From Mnemiopsis leidyi (taxonomy: Eukaryota; Ctenophora; Tentaculata; Lobata; Bolinopsidae): DNA of 50,639 bases. The stretch spans positions 1 through 50,639 of the forward strand of contig JH152891.1 of NCBI GenBank assembly GCA_000226015.1. Direction: 5' to 3'. How positions within the stretch are numbered: the first letter of the stretch is position 1; every line of letters begins with the position of its first letter. The notes beneath the pieces were generated by a model. The model was not told where the DNA came from, did not search any database, and saw nothing but the letters and a program-made list of their open reading frames with translations. Shown piece by piece: positions 12,301 through 23,555 of the stretch. Position numbers and translations under genes: made by a program.

Positions 12301-13356
12301 CCTGCCCTCATCTACTTGAAGTCTTCAGATCCTGGGGATGTTTGGAGAGGGTTCGCTAAGTTTGTTCTGGTTATGGGGATGATAACCACGATTGCTGGAG
12401 TGTTCAATATCATGTTCCCTGGGGGAAGTACCCCCCAATTATCTGCTGATGGTTTGAACCCGAAACACATCACATCCGATCAAATCCTAGGACAGAAGAT
12501 AAAACTAGACGTTCCTCTACCGGACCAGGTGGAGCCGGAGAAAGCCGAACAGTTGGATCACGGCGATATTGTGGCCATGTTGGCAAAACTCCAAGCTGAG
12601 TTAGAGGAGACGAAACGAGAGCTGCGAGCGGAAAAGGCCCTGCGGATAGAAAACGAAATTAACGAATTGAAGGAGCAGCTAAAAGCACAAAATGTAGCCG
12701 TCAATGGAGCTGTGGCTGCTCAAAACGAACCGTTGCCGGTAGCTGATGTCCCAAAAGAAGCAGAAGTTAAAATTCAACAAGATCCTCCCAAACCGGAAGT
12801 GGAAGAAGCTGTGAAACCAAAACCGAAAACTGCACCGCCGGTTGCTGAAAAGAAACCTGCTGAACCTGCTGAACCTGTTAAAGCGGCCGAATCTGTTGTC
12901 AAAGAAGAAAAAGCTGCTGATCAAGTTGTAAAACCCACTGTCGCAGAAGATAAACCAAAAGATCTGGCTGCTGCTCAACCGGATGCCGAGAAAGTTGCTG
13001 TGGTGGAAGCCCCCAAGGAGGACGTTGCTGAACCTGGTAAAGAAGTCGCCCCACAACCAGTGGTTAATAACCCACCTGCTGCTGCACCCCAACCGGTTGC
13101 ACCCCAACCTGCTGCTCCCCAACCGGTTGCAGCTCAACCTGCTGCTCCTGATTCTGCTGAACAAAGTGCTGAGGAAGTGCAGGAGAAGCTGGAGCAGATT
13201 AAGAAACTGGAGAAGGAGAAGGATGATCTTCTAGCTGAGAACAAGAAAGTTGAAGAGAAGAAGGAGGAGAAGAAGGAGGAGAAGAAGGAGGAGGAGGTTA
13301 AACATGAAGAAAAAAGGGACGATGGATCGAAAGAGGAGGTTAAAAAAGAAATATAG
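9322..13356 (+). CDS. SLC38A10: SLC38A10-like sodium-coupled amino-acid transporter with long acidic/basic tail
   Basis: Exons: 9322-9408, 9553-9670, 9807-9852, 10170-10260, 10427-10580, 10771-10937, 11723-11941, 12139-13356; 2,100 nt, 699 residues, all phases compatible. The start MSTNWSSVINMANSIIGVGI aligns with the conserved first helix of SLC38A10 (SNWGLITNIVNSIVGVSVL), which fixes the ATG. Further family landmarks are IELPFSLLRNLSSL, FPIIALAFNCQTTLLPIY, and the last helices with VDTILALSGATAGCLIGFI before PALIY. About eleven membrane segments end near residue 388. SLC38 members carry glutamine and related amino acids across membranes. As in vertebrate SLC38A10, a long cytosolic tail follows: a predicted coiled coil (about 439-479), an Ala/Pro/Val/Lys/Glu-rich stretch with AAPQPV-type repeats, and a charged C-terminus. 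Transport activity is inferred from family. Exon 4 ends at a weaker donor (GTCGGG). Confidence 0.92.
10990..11045. mobile_element. Family A MITE end in an SLC38A10-like intron
   Basis: TATAGGGAAATATATTTTTC followed by GGGAGGGGTCACAATTAC matches one end of the family A elements. I could not find a convincing partner end, so this is probably a solo or decayed copy. Confidence 0.3.
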
Positions 13357-15075
13357 ATTTAGGTCTAGACTCTAGATTAATTGAAAAACTAATTTATTTG
13401 TGGTTTATAACTCAAAACGTCGTTATTTACATTTTTGGACAACTCTATTATTAACTCTATTATTGACTCTATTATTACTCTATTATTAACCGACTGTGTT
13501 CCTGTGTGACACAGTTAGAAACATGAAGTTGTTTCCATAATTTGTGGTCTGTACAGCTGGTTATATACTTTTCGTGATTGTTTTTAATCATCTGGGTTCA
13601 ATTAATTGATACTCTTTTGGGGTCTTTTTATTTTCAGAGTATGAGGCATTTCTGTACAGTTTTTATTCTTTGACCGACAATGGATATAATTCATGCCACA
13701 GTTGCCCTAGTTTTGCGGCTTTTATTTTGATGTAACTTCAAGATTAAGGTCGGTCTACTTACTAGTGTGTTACCAGATGAATTTTCGGAACTAAATCATT
13801 CAATTTTTAACCTGTTTTATACTTTTTCTCGTGAGCACATTTTTCATGTCCACCAATTTGATAAAAAGCTGTTAAGGGGACAAACAGCAATGTTTCTCTT
13901 TCCGATTATTAAATGTTATTAAGTGTGCTGTAAATTTGGTATGGTTCTAGGAAAATATTTTCGGTAGTTCGCATATTATTATTCATTGCACAATGAAGGA
14001 TATTGTGTTAGTCTTCGCAATGAGATCAGTAAGATTAATTCTCACTTTTGGGAAGATATATTTCATGATGGTATCAAACTAACGATATCATTATCATAAC
14101 AACATAGAAACAGAATACTTGAACAAATGTAACTTTTTGTGTTGGAATGATCATCGTGGAACTTAAAGCTGCTCCAGAGATTATGGAATTAGGAAAATTC
14201 TAGATTTAAGAAGGGGGATTTTTGAAATCTGAATGTTTTATGATATTGAAGTTTTTCAGTCATTAAATTACAAACATGTTTTCTCAACAAGTGCCGTTTC
14301 ATTTTTAAGGCAAAGTTTATCATTATGCCAACAAGAGTGAAAACAATTAAAATTAACCTTGAGCAGCCATCAGATGTGAATTAAAACGCTTCAGTCCCTA
14401 AAACTTGTCAGCTTTTAACTTTTATCCAAAAAATGTAGGTTTCAGGAAAAATAATTAACTAAAATTACATAAAACTTTAGTAAATCAAATGTAACGTAAC
14501 GCCAGGGGATGTGACGTAACGCCAGGAGATGTGACGTAACGCCAGGAGATGTGACGTAACGCCAGGAGATGTGACGTAACGCCAGGAGATGTGACGTAAC
14601 GCCAGGGGTACTGCCTACTAGTACTAGGAGTGTAAGAATGAGCGTGTCTCTGCTGATCTTATTCTTAGACAATATTTCCTAAGGTCAGTTTCTAGTTAGG
14701 TGTCATAATTTGTTTATCAGATTAGATCACCACATTTTCTTAACACTTCTATCCGGTCAGTTTTGATTTTTGAGCCCGCGGTTGCATATAAATGATTAAA
14801 ATCCAACAATTAGCAACGTTTTTTAATTTTACTCTTTAGTAGATTTTACCCAGAATTTAAATAGTCAACAAGTTATATTGCTGTTGAACTTAATAGCTGT
14901 TTATAGTGATGTTAATAGTTCTTGACGAGAGGATTTTCTGTTTGTGAAAATCGTTGAAAATGGGCTGCCAATTAGGTTACATTTTGATTTATTATATTTA
15001 AATATATTCTTTCGAATATGACCTTTAAGTAAGATAAGTATAAATATAATACTACAGGAATTACAGGTACAGGAA
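13357..15075. other. Intergenic: 3' UTR of the transporter and promoter of the next gene
   Basis: No further gene seen. An ATTAAA at about 13908 is a possible polyadenylation signal of the transporter. Short CTCTATTATT repeats lie at 13440-13490 and the 20-bp array at 14491-14610. A TATA-like stretch (AAGTATAAATATAA, about 15037-15050) lies 25-40 bp before the next start codon. Confidence 0.5.
14491..14610. repeat. 20-bp tandem array carrying TGACGTAA sites
   Basis: Six head-to-tail copies of GTGACGTAACGCCAGGAGAT, nearly identical. Five contain TGACGTAA, a sequence known as a target of CREB/ATF and C/EBP-PAR bZIP factors; the first unit has TAACGTAA. The array lies about 470 bp upstream of the secreted acidic protein gene. 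Confidence 0.9.
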
Positions 15076-17678
15076 ATGAGACTGTCTCTAAGTCTACTTA
15101 TTACACTGTGTTTGGCACAAACTTCCTCTCATCCAGGTTGGTAGAACGTTTCAAATATTCGGGGATTAACTTTAATTTTGTTTTATCTTAAGTTTAACAT
15201 TAAAAATCAATTTTCAGTACAATTTCTAGTTCTACGCCAATTGTGGTTGCTGAGATACTAGAAAATAGAAATAGTAAAATTTTGGTGAGCCTTAATGCAA
15301 ACCGCCCAATTAAATTTTAAGAACTATAATGAGGTATCTTAACGTATTTTGATACCTATTCAGCCAGGCATCCGTACAGATTATATACTTATACTTATAG
15401 AAAGGTATTTTGGGAGGGTTCACAAATTTTCGCATCATGTGACAGCTATTGTCCAATGATAAATCAGGTACGGCCAATCCATTTCATGCAATGTAATCAC
15501 GTGAAATAACTGTCAGCAATTTGTAAGCCCTCCCCAAGTATACTTTTTTACTCAATGTCGTAGTAATATAATAGTAGAAAGTTATCAAGTAATATTAGAA
15601 GAGTAATTATCGATAAGACTGAGATTAATTCCCCCCTAGTTTCAGTGTCTTGGGAGACTCTACAAACTATCCAAGATGAACTGACGTCCCTCGAGTCAGA
15701 TACTGCATCAAACCTGGAACATACTCTGCAATCTGTAAGTTCTTTAACATTTAAGTTTAAACACACAAGGAACAAGCATTTTTTCTGATTTTCTGAATGA
15801 AATTGTTTTTATATTTATCATTTTGTCGCCATTCTGATTGATCACAGTTTCTTTTTTGACGATAAGTTTTTCTGTTTCAGATAAACGAGTTGAAAAGACT
15901 GTTGGTACGGATCAGAGAATCTCATGTCGCGCCGGAAACAGAGGATATTGACGAGGTACATAAAATACCAAACTCATTTAAGTTGTTTACATTTAGGTCA
16001 CAGGGTAACATCGAGATGATATCTATGATTAATATAGAGCTGCATTCTTATTGAGGAATTCATATACACATCAAACTGGGAATTACACTCTACAGTATCA
16101 TGTCCTAGTCCACTGAGGGGGGATTTATTGCTTTAGCAAAGTTGAATACATATTTGCTCATGCTTTAGCAAATTTAGAATTGAAGACTGGTTTTCTTTCA
16201 GTTTTTTTTAGTATAGCAAATTTTTGACCTGCCTATTTTCCTTTCTCCAGTCGCATGATTCCATTTCCTATAATGTTCTAGAACTTTTCCCCGGTCATAT
16301 ATCGATGATCTTAACAATTTGAACTTGAAGACCCGGTATTCAAGCTCTCTTGGTGAGAGAGGCGTTATAATGACCTGAGAAAATGTGCATCTTCTTTAAC
16401 ATTGTCACATGATATCGTAATTCGGATTTGTTAAATTCTTCCCGGCCTGTGAATAATTTAAGCGTACGAAAGAACTACGTTGTTTTGCAAAAACCAAAAT
16501 TCATTGACGCAATACGCCGCTTTGCTGAAACCACAATCGATAACTATAAGGAAAATATTTTTCTCCAAATACAATACCACATATTTTAGATAAAACAAAA
16601 ATGCGATACTCATACACAGTACGTTGCGATCGTAAAACATGTCCTTGAGTCGTTATTTCCTAATCAAAGTCTCATAACTCAGACCAACTCACCAACGTCC
16701 TGTATAGATTAACTACATACTCGTTAATAAATGATATACTCTGTTAATAAGTGTTAATCCGACTCCAGGTTGTGGAGCAAGAGACAGCTGTGGAAACTTC
16801 AGAGGACACTACGTGGCGGGAAAACGACGAAGAGGAGAGAGAAGAGGAGATTATCACGGCACACGAGAGATGGGAGTCCGAGGAGGTTGATTCTGCAGCT
16901 ATGGGGGAAGTTGGTAATCCGGCTGATGTTTTGCAAGAGTTGGACGACCTAATCAACGATGCTTCTGAGCAAGGTTTATTACCTCTTAAGTCTGACTAAA
17001 TCTTAAACTTAAATTTTGAATAAAGTTTAGCAACTTAATTTAATGTATTAAAGTATTAAAGCGTTCTTAAAACTAAACACAGAAAGAAGTTTAATCTTTT
17101 AATAAAGATCAGTATTCGAACAGAACATCACATCGGGTCCGTAAAAGTTAGTGTTAAAACCTATAACTGTAAGCACAACATAAACGAACATTAAGACAAC
17201 CACAACCAATATCATCAGAAGAAAGTTTCGACCCGGTTTCCGAAAAACGTGAGGAAGAGTATGAAGAAGAAGTAAACTACGAAGAAAGTGAAGATCAGAT
17301 GGATATGAACTATGAGATCTTCCAGGAAGACACGGCCATGCAGAGGGGAGAAACAGTTCAGGTCGTCGAGCCTCAACCAGAACAGCAACCAGAACCAGAA
17401 CCAGAACCAGTTCAGGAGGAAGCAGACCCTCGTCAGGTACTAGCTTTCTTCAATATGAACACTGTCATTGCTGAGCATCATTAGCCTCCTGCCTTGTGTT
17501 GATAACCTCACCTTTTTTATATGCATAATCTTCAAAATCAAATAAAAATTCATAATCTATTATCTATCATCATTCATCATACTATCTTGACCAATTCAAC
17601 CAGGGCTTAACAGTATATATTTAACAGGCAGAGGAGGACGCTGCTGAAGCATATCTCAAAGAGTTGGGTTTCGATTAG
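15076..17678 (+). CDS. Secreted acidic coiled-coil protein, alternative C-termini
   Basis: Exons: 15076-15136, 15646-15734, 15881-15955, 16769-16973, 17219-17436, 17628-17678; 699 nt, 232 residues, all phases matching (1,0,0,1,0). Exon 1 encodes a signal peptide (MRLSLSLLITLCLAQTSS). The mature chain starts with a helical, heptad-like stretch (ETLQTIQDELTSLE to NELKRLLVRI), then becomes strongly Glu/Asp-rich, includes a QPEPEPEPV run, and ends YLKELGFD. There are no cysteines after the signal peptide. Two other endings are possible: exon 4 read through to TGACTAA's TAA at 16997-16999 (151 residues, ending LLPLKSD) and exon 5 read through to TAG at 17482-17484 (231 residues). Each stop is followed by AATAAA. 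No family was recognised; the acidic, secreted character recalls granins, but the resemblance is only compositional. The exon 2 acceptor has two in-frame AGs (CTAG, TTTCAG). Confidence 0.75.
15398..15548. mobile_element. MITE-like copy, family A, in intron 1 of the acidic protein gene
   Basis: The left end has GGTATTTTGGGAGGGTTCAC then AAATTTTCGCATCATGTGAC; the right end reversed has GTATACTTGGGGAGGGCTTA then CAAATTGCTGACAGTTATTT CACGTGA. Sub-terminal blocks (CATGTGACAGCTATTG) also pair in inverted order. It has no coding capacity. Confidence 0.55.
17019..17024 (+). terminator. Proximal polyadenylation signal (isoform ending in exon 4)
   Basis: AATAAA lies 20 nt after the stop at 16999, in the intron between exons 4 and 5. 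It would support an intronic-polyadenylation transcript encoding the 151-residue form. Confidence 0.5.
17541..17546 (+). terminator. Middle polyadenylation signal (isoform ending in exon 5)
   Basis: AATAAA 57 nt after the exon 5 read-through stop at 17484. Confidence 0.4.
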
Positions 17679-17825
17679 AATTAACTTTAAGCTCCTGATA
17701 TGCTAAGTATCTTGGATGTTTGTGTGCTGGTTAACTACACATTCGGAACTTGATAACTGAGACTGTGCATGATTTCACGACGATAATCTTGAAAAATTAT
17801 TGCCATTTTAATTATTGGTATTTTT

Positions 17826-17831
17826 AATAAA
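17826..17831 (+). terminator. Distal polyadenylation signal (full-length isoform)
   Basis: AATAAA 148 nt after the exon 6 stop at 17678. Confidence 0.55.
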
Positions 17832-18344
17832 AGTGATATCCTTTTTTTGAATTTTATGTCATGAGAATTTAAAAGTTGGAAAAGTGGAAAACGAGAATTT
17901 CTAGTTCTACATGTACATAATATTTAATCTTAATATGAAGCCAATTTTAATGTTACAATATTTGCATTGATGATTTCAACATGACTTTCAAAATCTTTAT
18001 TTTATATGTTTATAATTTTCCATCCATATTATCCTGACCTGAATCATATTTTTTAATTCCAATTTTGAGCGACTGAGCGTGTCTAATTAAGTTTAATTAG
18101 ATTGAAAGTTAAATACATTAAACCTAAAAACAATGGTCAAACAGTAACATTTAAGCAATTTTCTTAAGGTTTGCCCGATGGAGATGCAGTACCAAATAAT
18201 TAATAATAATATTGCGTAACTTATAACTCCGAGGTTACGCAATAGTTATGCACCTTAGGCATAGGTTTTCAAATAAAATTTACGACTAAATGACTTACTC
18301 TTACTAAGTCCAATACAGGATCGTTCCTCAAAATTCCATTTATT

Positions 18345-18445
18345 CAGTTGTCACGGTTACACCTGACTTTCGCGACCGCAGTTCAAAGCTGAACGAGATA
18401 TAGTTTCGTAAGATCAAGAACGTGTTAGACGGATATAATCTCGTC
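18345..18445. repeat. Dispersed repeat, family B, copy 1
   Basis: CGGTTACACCTGAC...GTTAGACGGATATAATCTCG shares its two conserved blocks, in order, with copies at 24570-24697 and 50393-50465. No coding potential. Confidence 0.55.
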
Positions 18446-18914
18446 AATTTAATTATCCACCTCAACTTCTCACACAGACACACACATTTCACTGCAGTAT
18501 ATACGGATACCGTTATCACTACCTCACGAAACACGGCCGTCTCTTAAATTATGAGACCTAAGAGTGGCTCCACAACACACAGCGTGTTGTGACCTTTACA
18601 CAGCTGTATACAAGCTTGTTTATACATGTGTATTGTCTTCTAACTTAGGCATAGTTGTGTTTATAGTTTGTTGTTCAACTTTTAGTTTTTCAGTTTATCA
18701 CATGGGGAATCTGAGCATATGACTGTTCTTTGCCAGTCTAAGTTTTGTACGTGTATTCTATTTCTAACCAGCAGATTTTACTTGCACGTAAGATTTACTT
18801 GCACGTATGTTTATCTATTGTGACGGCGTGAGAAAGTTGTATGCTTTCATTCATTTACATGCCTGTTTCATTGTAAAATTCGGCACTTGATGGCGGATCT
18901 GATTACACTCGGTG

Positions 18915-19140
18915 GACACTGTAATTGGGCGGATCTGTGGCTGACAAATTCCGTCGGTTATAGTACACAACCACGTAACTGAAACTATAGACACCACTTT
19001 CTCCAACACCTCTTGTTTCTGCCAGTACCACATGTCTTCTGTTCTCGTGTGATCATACCTACTCATACTTACAGCGTCGTTCTAAAAGCTTCAACAGGTG
19101 TTCCACTCTGGTGGTCCTGTGAGTTAACCTTCATAATTGA
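18915..19140 (-). CDS. Possible short two-exon ORF, unrecognised product
   Basis: On the minus strand an ATG (about 19134-19132) opens MKVNSQDHQSGTPVEAFRTT and runs to a consensus donor (GTAAGT, near 19072). In the next exon, acceptors CTATAG or TTTCAG would continue in frame as YVVVYYNRRNL and end ATDPPNYSVHRV at a stop near 18916. The product would be about 45 residues with a short hydrophobic patch and a PPNY motif. The intron would be about 100 nt, shorter than its neighbours. No family was recognised, and a chance origin is quite possible. Confidence 0.2.
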
Positions 19141-21025
19141 AGTTAAATAAAGCACTTTCTGTTGCAGGATTATTTTGTGACTTCATGGCTTAGTTTGCAA
19201 ATAATAATATCCTGACTCAAGCCGTTTATTTTGTCTCAAAAGTGCTCTTTGCAAACGTTTACTTTTAGTGTTATCTGTTAGCGTTGGAAGTTAGCGAAAG
19301 AATAAAATTCATGTTCCCAATTATTGGTTAAAATTGGTTGCTTTTAAACTTTTGAACTGTTATATGTTGGGGCGCAGTGGCGACTAATGACAATTGACTT
19401 GCAAATTAAATTGTAAATTTAGTAACAATTTTATATGTCTATCAGCTATCTATTATAGCTATAAGTAAAATAAATGACAATGCAATGCCCTAAGTCAGTA
19501 ATGTTTTTTGCATATTGTTATTTTTGGCCCTTTCAACGCTTCTTATGTGACTGATGACATTTATAAATTATTATTTAACACTGAAGGCGAATCAATATAT
19601 TATAATACTATTCACATTAACTCCGAAACTGAACACACGCCTCTATCAATTAATCTATGGACTACAATGACTGCTATGTACTTAGTTGTTAAACATGTAT
19701 TGTAAAAGAATTAATTACACGCTTTAGCTGTACAACTGCAACTATACATTACATAACCTATACAGTATACATTACATAACAATGTGATAACTACACATTG
19801 TTATACTTTAGATTGTTTGGACTATAAGAACACATTGAGCAATATTTCCGCTATTATATTTTGACCCAGCTGTTTTGTTTGACCGTTTGAAATGACCCTG
19901 AAGATTTTATACATTTTAATCTTAAAATATTCAAGTCTCTAATTTATCCAATTCAGAATTGCCATCTCAATTTTTTTGCTATGCTGTAGTTAAACTTAAA
20001 CCAATTTTATTGCATTGGGGGGGGGGGTAGGTGGCTCGAGGCAAAAGATACCGAACGAATAATACTAAAAGACTATAGTAATTTTTGAGTTGCCACACGT
20101 TGTGTAAAGTATCATTAGTGTACGTCTTAAGCCAAGACTCGTTATCTTAAAATTATCACTTTACTCGGTAACATGAACTGCTACTTATCGTTATGTAACT
20201 TAAACCTCGTGTTGTTAATATGATAGTGTACTTAAGTGTGTGTTACTAAAGTGCAATATACTGTTATACCTTTCTAGTTCACACCGCACTGTCCCTTACT
20301 GTATAGTTCGACAGTTGATATACAAGCTTGCTATTTAGTTGTTTAAAAATAGGTTTTATCGACTCGATTCTTAAATTTAATTAAGGTTTTTCTATGTTTC
20401 ACCTAAAATTAATGATCAAGAGGTTCTTAATTTGTTAGTTATCAGCTTACATTTAAATCTAAATCTAATCGTTTTGTTGTACTTGTTCATTGTTGGCTAA
20501 ACTTGACAGAGAATGCAAGAAAATGAACACACGTGTACACTGTACAGTATAACATTATCATATGATTATACCTAGCGAAGGTTTAGTACGTGTTTAAACC
20601 AGTGCAGAATAAATATGTCTCCCACGTTATACTCAATGTGAATATACTAAGACATTTAACATAGTGTTTAAGATAGTGTTTAGTTGTTAGTATTAGTAGG
20701 CCGTTCTTGTTATTGTATAAGTACAGTTACACAGTATATGTACAACTACAATCTACATTTCACATGATTAATCTACACGGTATATAATGAACATGATCAC
20801 TTAATATATGTTATATCATTTACACGTGTACTTTTATTTCAACTTGTACTCATGTAGTTGTTGTTACTTGTACTGGAATAAGCTCTGTGTGGTTTTTGTA
20901 GCTTAACTTATAGGAAATTAACAAATATAACAATTTAAATTATGGTTCCCACCCCTGCAGCTTGATGTGAGAAAGACCCTGCTAAGATGTTAGTTGTGGA
21001 GTGAGACAGGGAGTTATAGGTGATT

Positions 21026-22302
21026 ATGTCAGAGGAGCCTCCACCCCCACCTTACGAGTACCCTGCTTACCAGGGACAGGGACAACCCCCATCAGCACCG
21101 TCACAGGTAGGATAACCTACAGCTATACCAGTATACTTCAACCTGTCATCTGCTTCTACAACTCAACCTGTCCAGCAATATCCCAAACAACCAACTAGGG
21201 ACAATTAGTCTTAACTCTTAAGTTCTAACCATGGCCATACCATACCATGTACCATACTACATACCATACCATGACCACTTATCTGCAATATTCCATATTA
21301 TGAAGCCTCATCTTTCTATCATCATCCCCTAAAAACATTCATCACCCTGGAAGTGTAAAATTCTCATGTACGACTCTAGTCAGTTAGCCAGGTGTCTTAC
21401 AATTTCAGGGATATCCGGGACACCCTGGGTACGGGACCGACCAGGGATATCCGGGACAGAACCCAGCGGGATACCCTCCCCAGCAATACCCGGGTAAGTG
21501 TTCTGTATTGGCTTGTCCGAGCTTCGAACTTATTGTATTTGGAGCTTGTGCGTATATGAGTAGATGTTAGAGGATTAGACTATGATCAGTATCACTATAA
21601 ACTAAACTATCAGTTACAGTTACACCAATATCAGTATCACTAACTAAACTATTATCAGTTACAGTTAGACTATGAGTACCACTAGCTAAACTATCAGTTA
21701 CAGTTAGACTATGAGTACCACTAACTAAACCATCAGTTACAGTTAGACTATAACTATCAGTATCACTTAATATCCTCCACTCTACAGGTTACTATGGAGA
21801 CAATGAAACAGACAAGGAGCGTGCTCCACTCGTAACGTCCGCCCAACAACAAACCATCATTATACCAGCCAGTATAGTTTGGGGTCGTTATCCTCTACAA
21901 ACTGTTTGTGGAAACTGTGGCAATACCATCCTCACTGAGATTGAACATGTCGCTGGTGAGCAGATATTTGTTTTACATATTTTCGTTTCAAATTTAATCA
22001 AATATTTGAGTCAACGTCTTACTTTCTTGCTTAGTTACTAAAAAAATCACTTACGTGAAGACTAAGGTTTAATGTTTACATTATACAAAAACTAAGAGAA
22101 ATCAACTCAAAGATAGATAAGACTGAGATCGTAACAATCTACCTTTTTAGGTACGTTCACGTGGCTAATAGCAGGAATTATACTTCTTATCGGAGGTTGG
22201 CTGATGTGCTGTCTGATACCCTTCTTCGCTGACTCGTGTAAAGACGTACAGCACAAGTGCCCTAACTGTAAAATGCTCATACACACTTGGACACGGCTTT
22301 AG
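21026..22302 (+). CDS. LITAF: LITAF-domain membrane protein (SIMPLE-like), four exons, complete
   Basis: Exons: 21026-21106, 21409-21493, 21788-21955, 22151-22302; 486 nt, 161 residues, phases 0,1,1. LITAF proteins are monotopic proteins of late endosomes and lysosomes involved in sorting. The N-terminal half is Pro/Tyr/Gly/Gln-rich, starting MSEEPPPPPYEYPAYQ with a PPPY motif (known to bind WW domains of NEDD4-type ligases) and GYPG repeats. The C-terminal LITAF domain has the split zinc knuckle: CGNC (about residues 96-99), a hydrophobic membrane-inserting segment (TFTWLIAGIILLIGGWLMCC), and the HKCPNC knuckle near the end followed by HTWTRL. The length equals that of typical LITAF. Orthology to LITAF rather than to a paralogue (CDIP-like) is not certain. 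Confidence 0.93.
21588..21770. repeat. About 44-bp tandem repeat in LITAF intron 2
   Basis: Units with CAGTTACAGTTAGACTATGA and ACTAACTAAACTAT recur about four times with small changes. Confidence 0.8.
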
Positions 22303-23555
22303 ATATGCTAGTTGCCATGACAACACCAAGGTGACGTCATAGTGACCACGGTATTATGACAAGTTGTATAACTGTCATGCTCAATTAGTATGGACAGTTT
22401 AATGGTTGATGATTATAGTGATCTTAACTCAAAATGTCAAGTGAACTGGCTTTTTCAACTTTATTGTAACTCTTTGTCGATAAATCTAAAGATGAAACTT
22501 AACAGAATCTTTTTAATTAATTTTGCTTAACTTAAGCTCTAACTCTAAGCTCACCATGTTAATTGTTATGATTTCTCACTTTTTGTTTTTAGTTATTGTG
22601 ATTGTTAGTTACACTAAGAGCTAAAGATAAACCGGGGTTTTAAATTTTGCAAGTGCAAACATGAAGAACATTTCTAATTCAATCTTATTTCAATAGTTTC
22701 AATCACAACAAATTAAGATTAACATTGACAATCTATTAATGAACTGCTAAGCGGCAAACAACACTTACAAAAGTCTAAGGCAAGGGGTGGACAATCCTAT
22801 CATTATTTGCCGTGTTTTAAATTGCAAGAAAATTGACTTAAACTTAAATCAACGTGAAAATCACATACTTCAAAGAAAAAATCAACGAAATCTCGTTAGC
22901 TGTAAGCAAACGATCAATTTGTAAAACAATCAACCATTCCAAATCAAGACTCAAACTATTTATCTTAAATTGTATAGATCTTAAATTCTTCATACATAAT
23001 TTTGTTTAATTTCATCATTAAAATTTAACGTCCTTCTATTATATGGCTATAACTATCAAATTAAGTTTTTAAATTAAATAATAAGTTAAAGTAAAATTGA
23101 CAACAAGTAAAATACTAATAGGATTAAAGATCGCCACTAGTTTATTTGAACTCCATACAACATGAACAGCCAACAGTAATAAGTTCAATCATACATACAA
23201 TCCACCTTAAACGATAGTTCATTTTGCTCTCATTAAAACTTTTACGGTACCTTCCAAACAACCCAATTAAAATATTCTTGCTAAATCATAACCACTTGTA
23301 AGTGTAACATATACAAGTAATAATCGAGGTTTTAAATCATCCGATTGTAAATTTCAGACTCACAAAAGGTATTGAAACCTTATCATAAGATTTGTGCCAT
23401 AAGATATTACTTATTACACGACAGATAAAAAGATGAAAATTCCGAACTGTTTTCATCATTTTAATTCCCTTCAAAAGTAGCACCCTCGCACTCGTAGTAA
23501 AAACGTGTCGAAACACGTAGGTAAACACGCGAGTTAACAAGTGTCTCACTCAAAG
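22303..23555. other. Intergenic between convergent LITAF and GPCR genes
   Basis: AT-rich 3' UTR-type sequence. TTTATT at 23141-23146 gives a minus-strand AATAAA about 410 nt beyond the GPCR stop. No exact AATAAA follows LITAF on the plus strand; ATTAAA variants occur near 23016. A minus frame at 23337-23549 is not supported. Confidence 0.5.

Larger units (their letters stand above)
17832..21025. other. Intergenic, AT-rich; one repeat-family copy and one weak gene candidate
   Basis: Most of this stretch is low-complexity AT-rich DNA. It holds a family B repeat (about 18350-18445), a possible short two-exon minus-strand ORF at about 18917-19140 (listed separately), and a poly-G tract at about 20018-20028. 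A strong acceptor-like site (TTCCCACCCCTGCAG, ending at about 20960) precedes the LITAF start by about 65 nt, suggesting a 5' UTR intron or a trans-splice acceptor. Confidence 0.5.

Noticed and set aside
12679-13164. 161-codon minus-strand ORF
   Set aside because: Antisense shadow of the repetitive transporter tail; no start context or family.
18851-19066. 71-codon minus-strand ORF (MSRYDHTRTEDMWYWQ...)
   Set aside because: It starts inside a consensus donor sequence (GTAAGTATG); another frame of the same region gives a better, though still weak, model.
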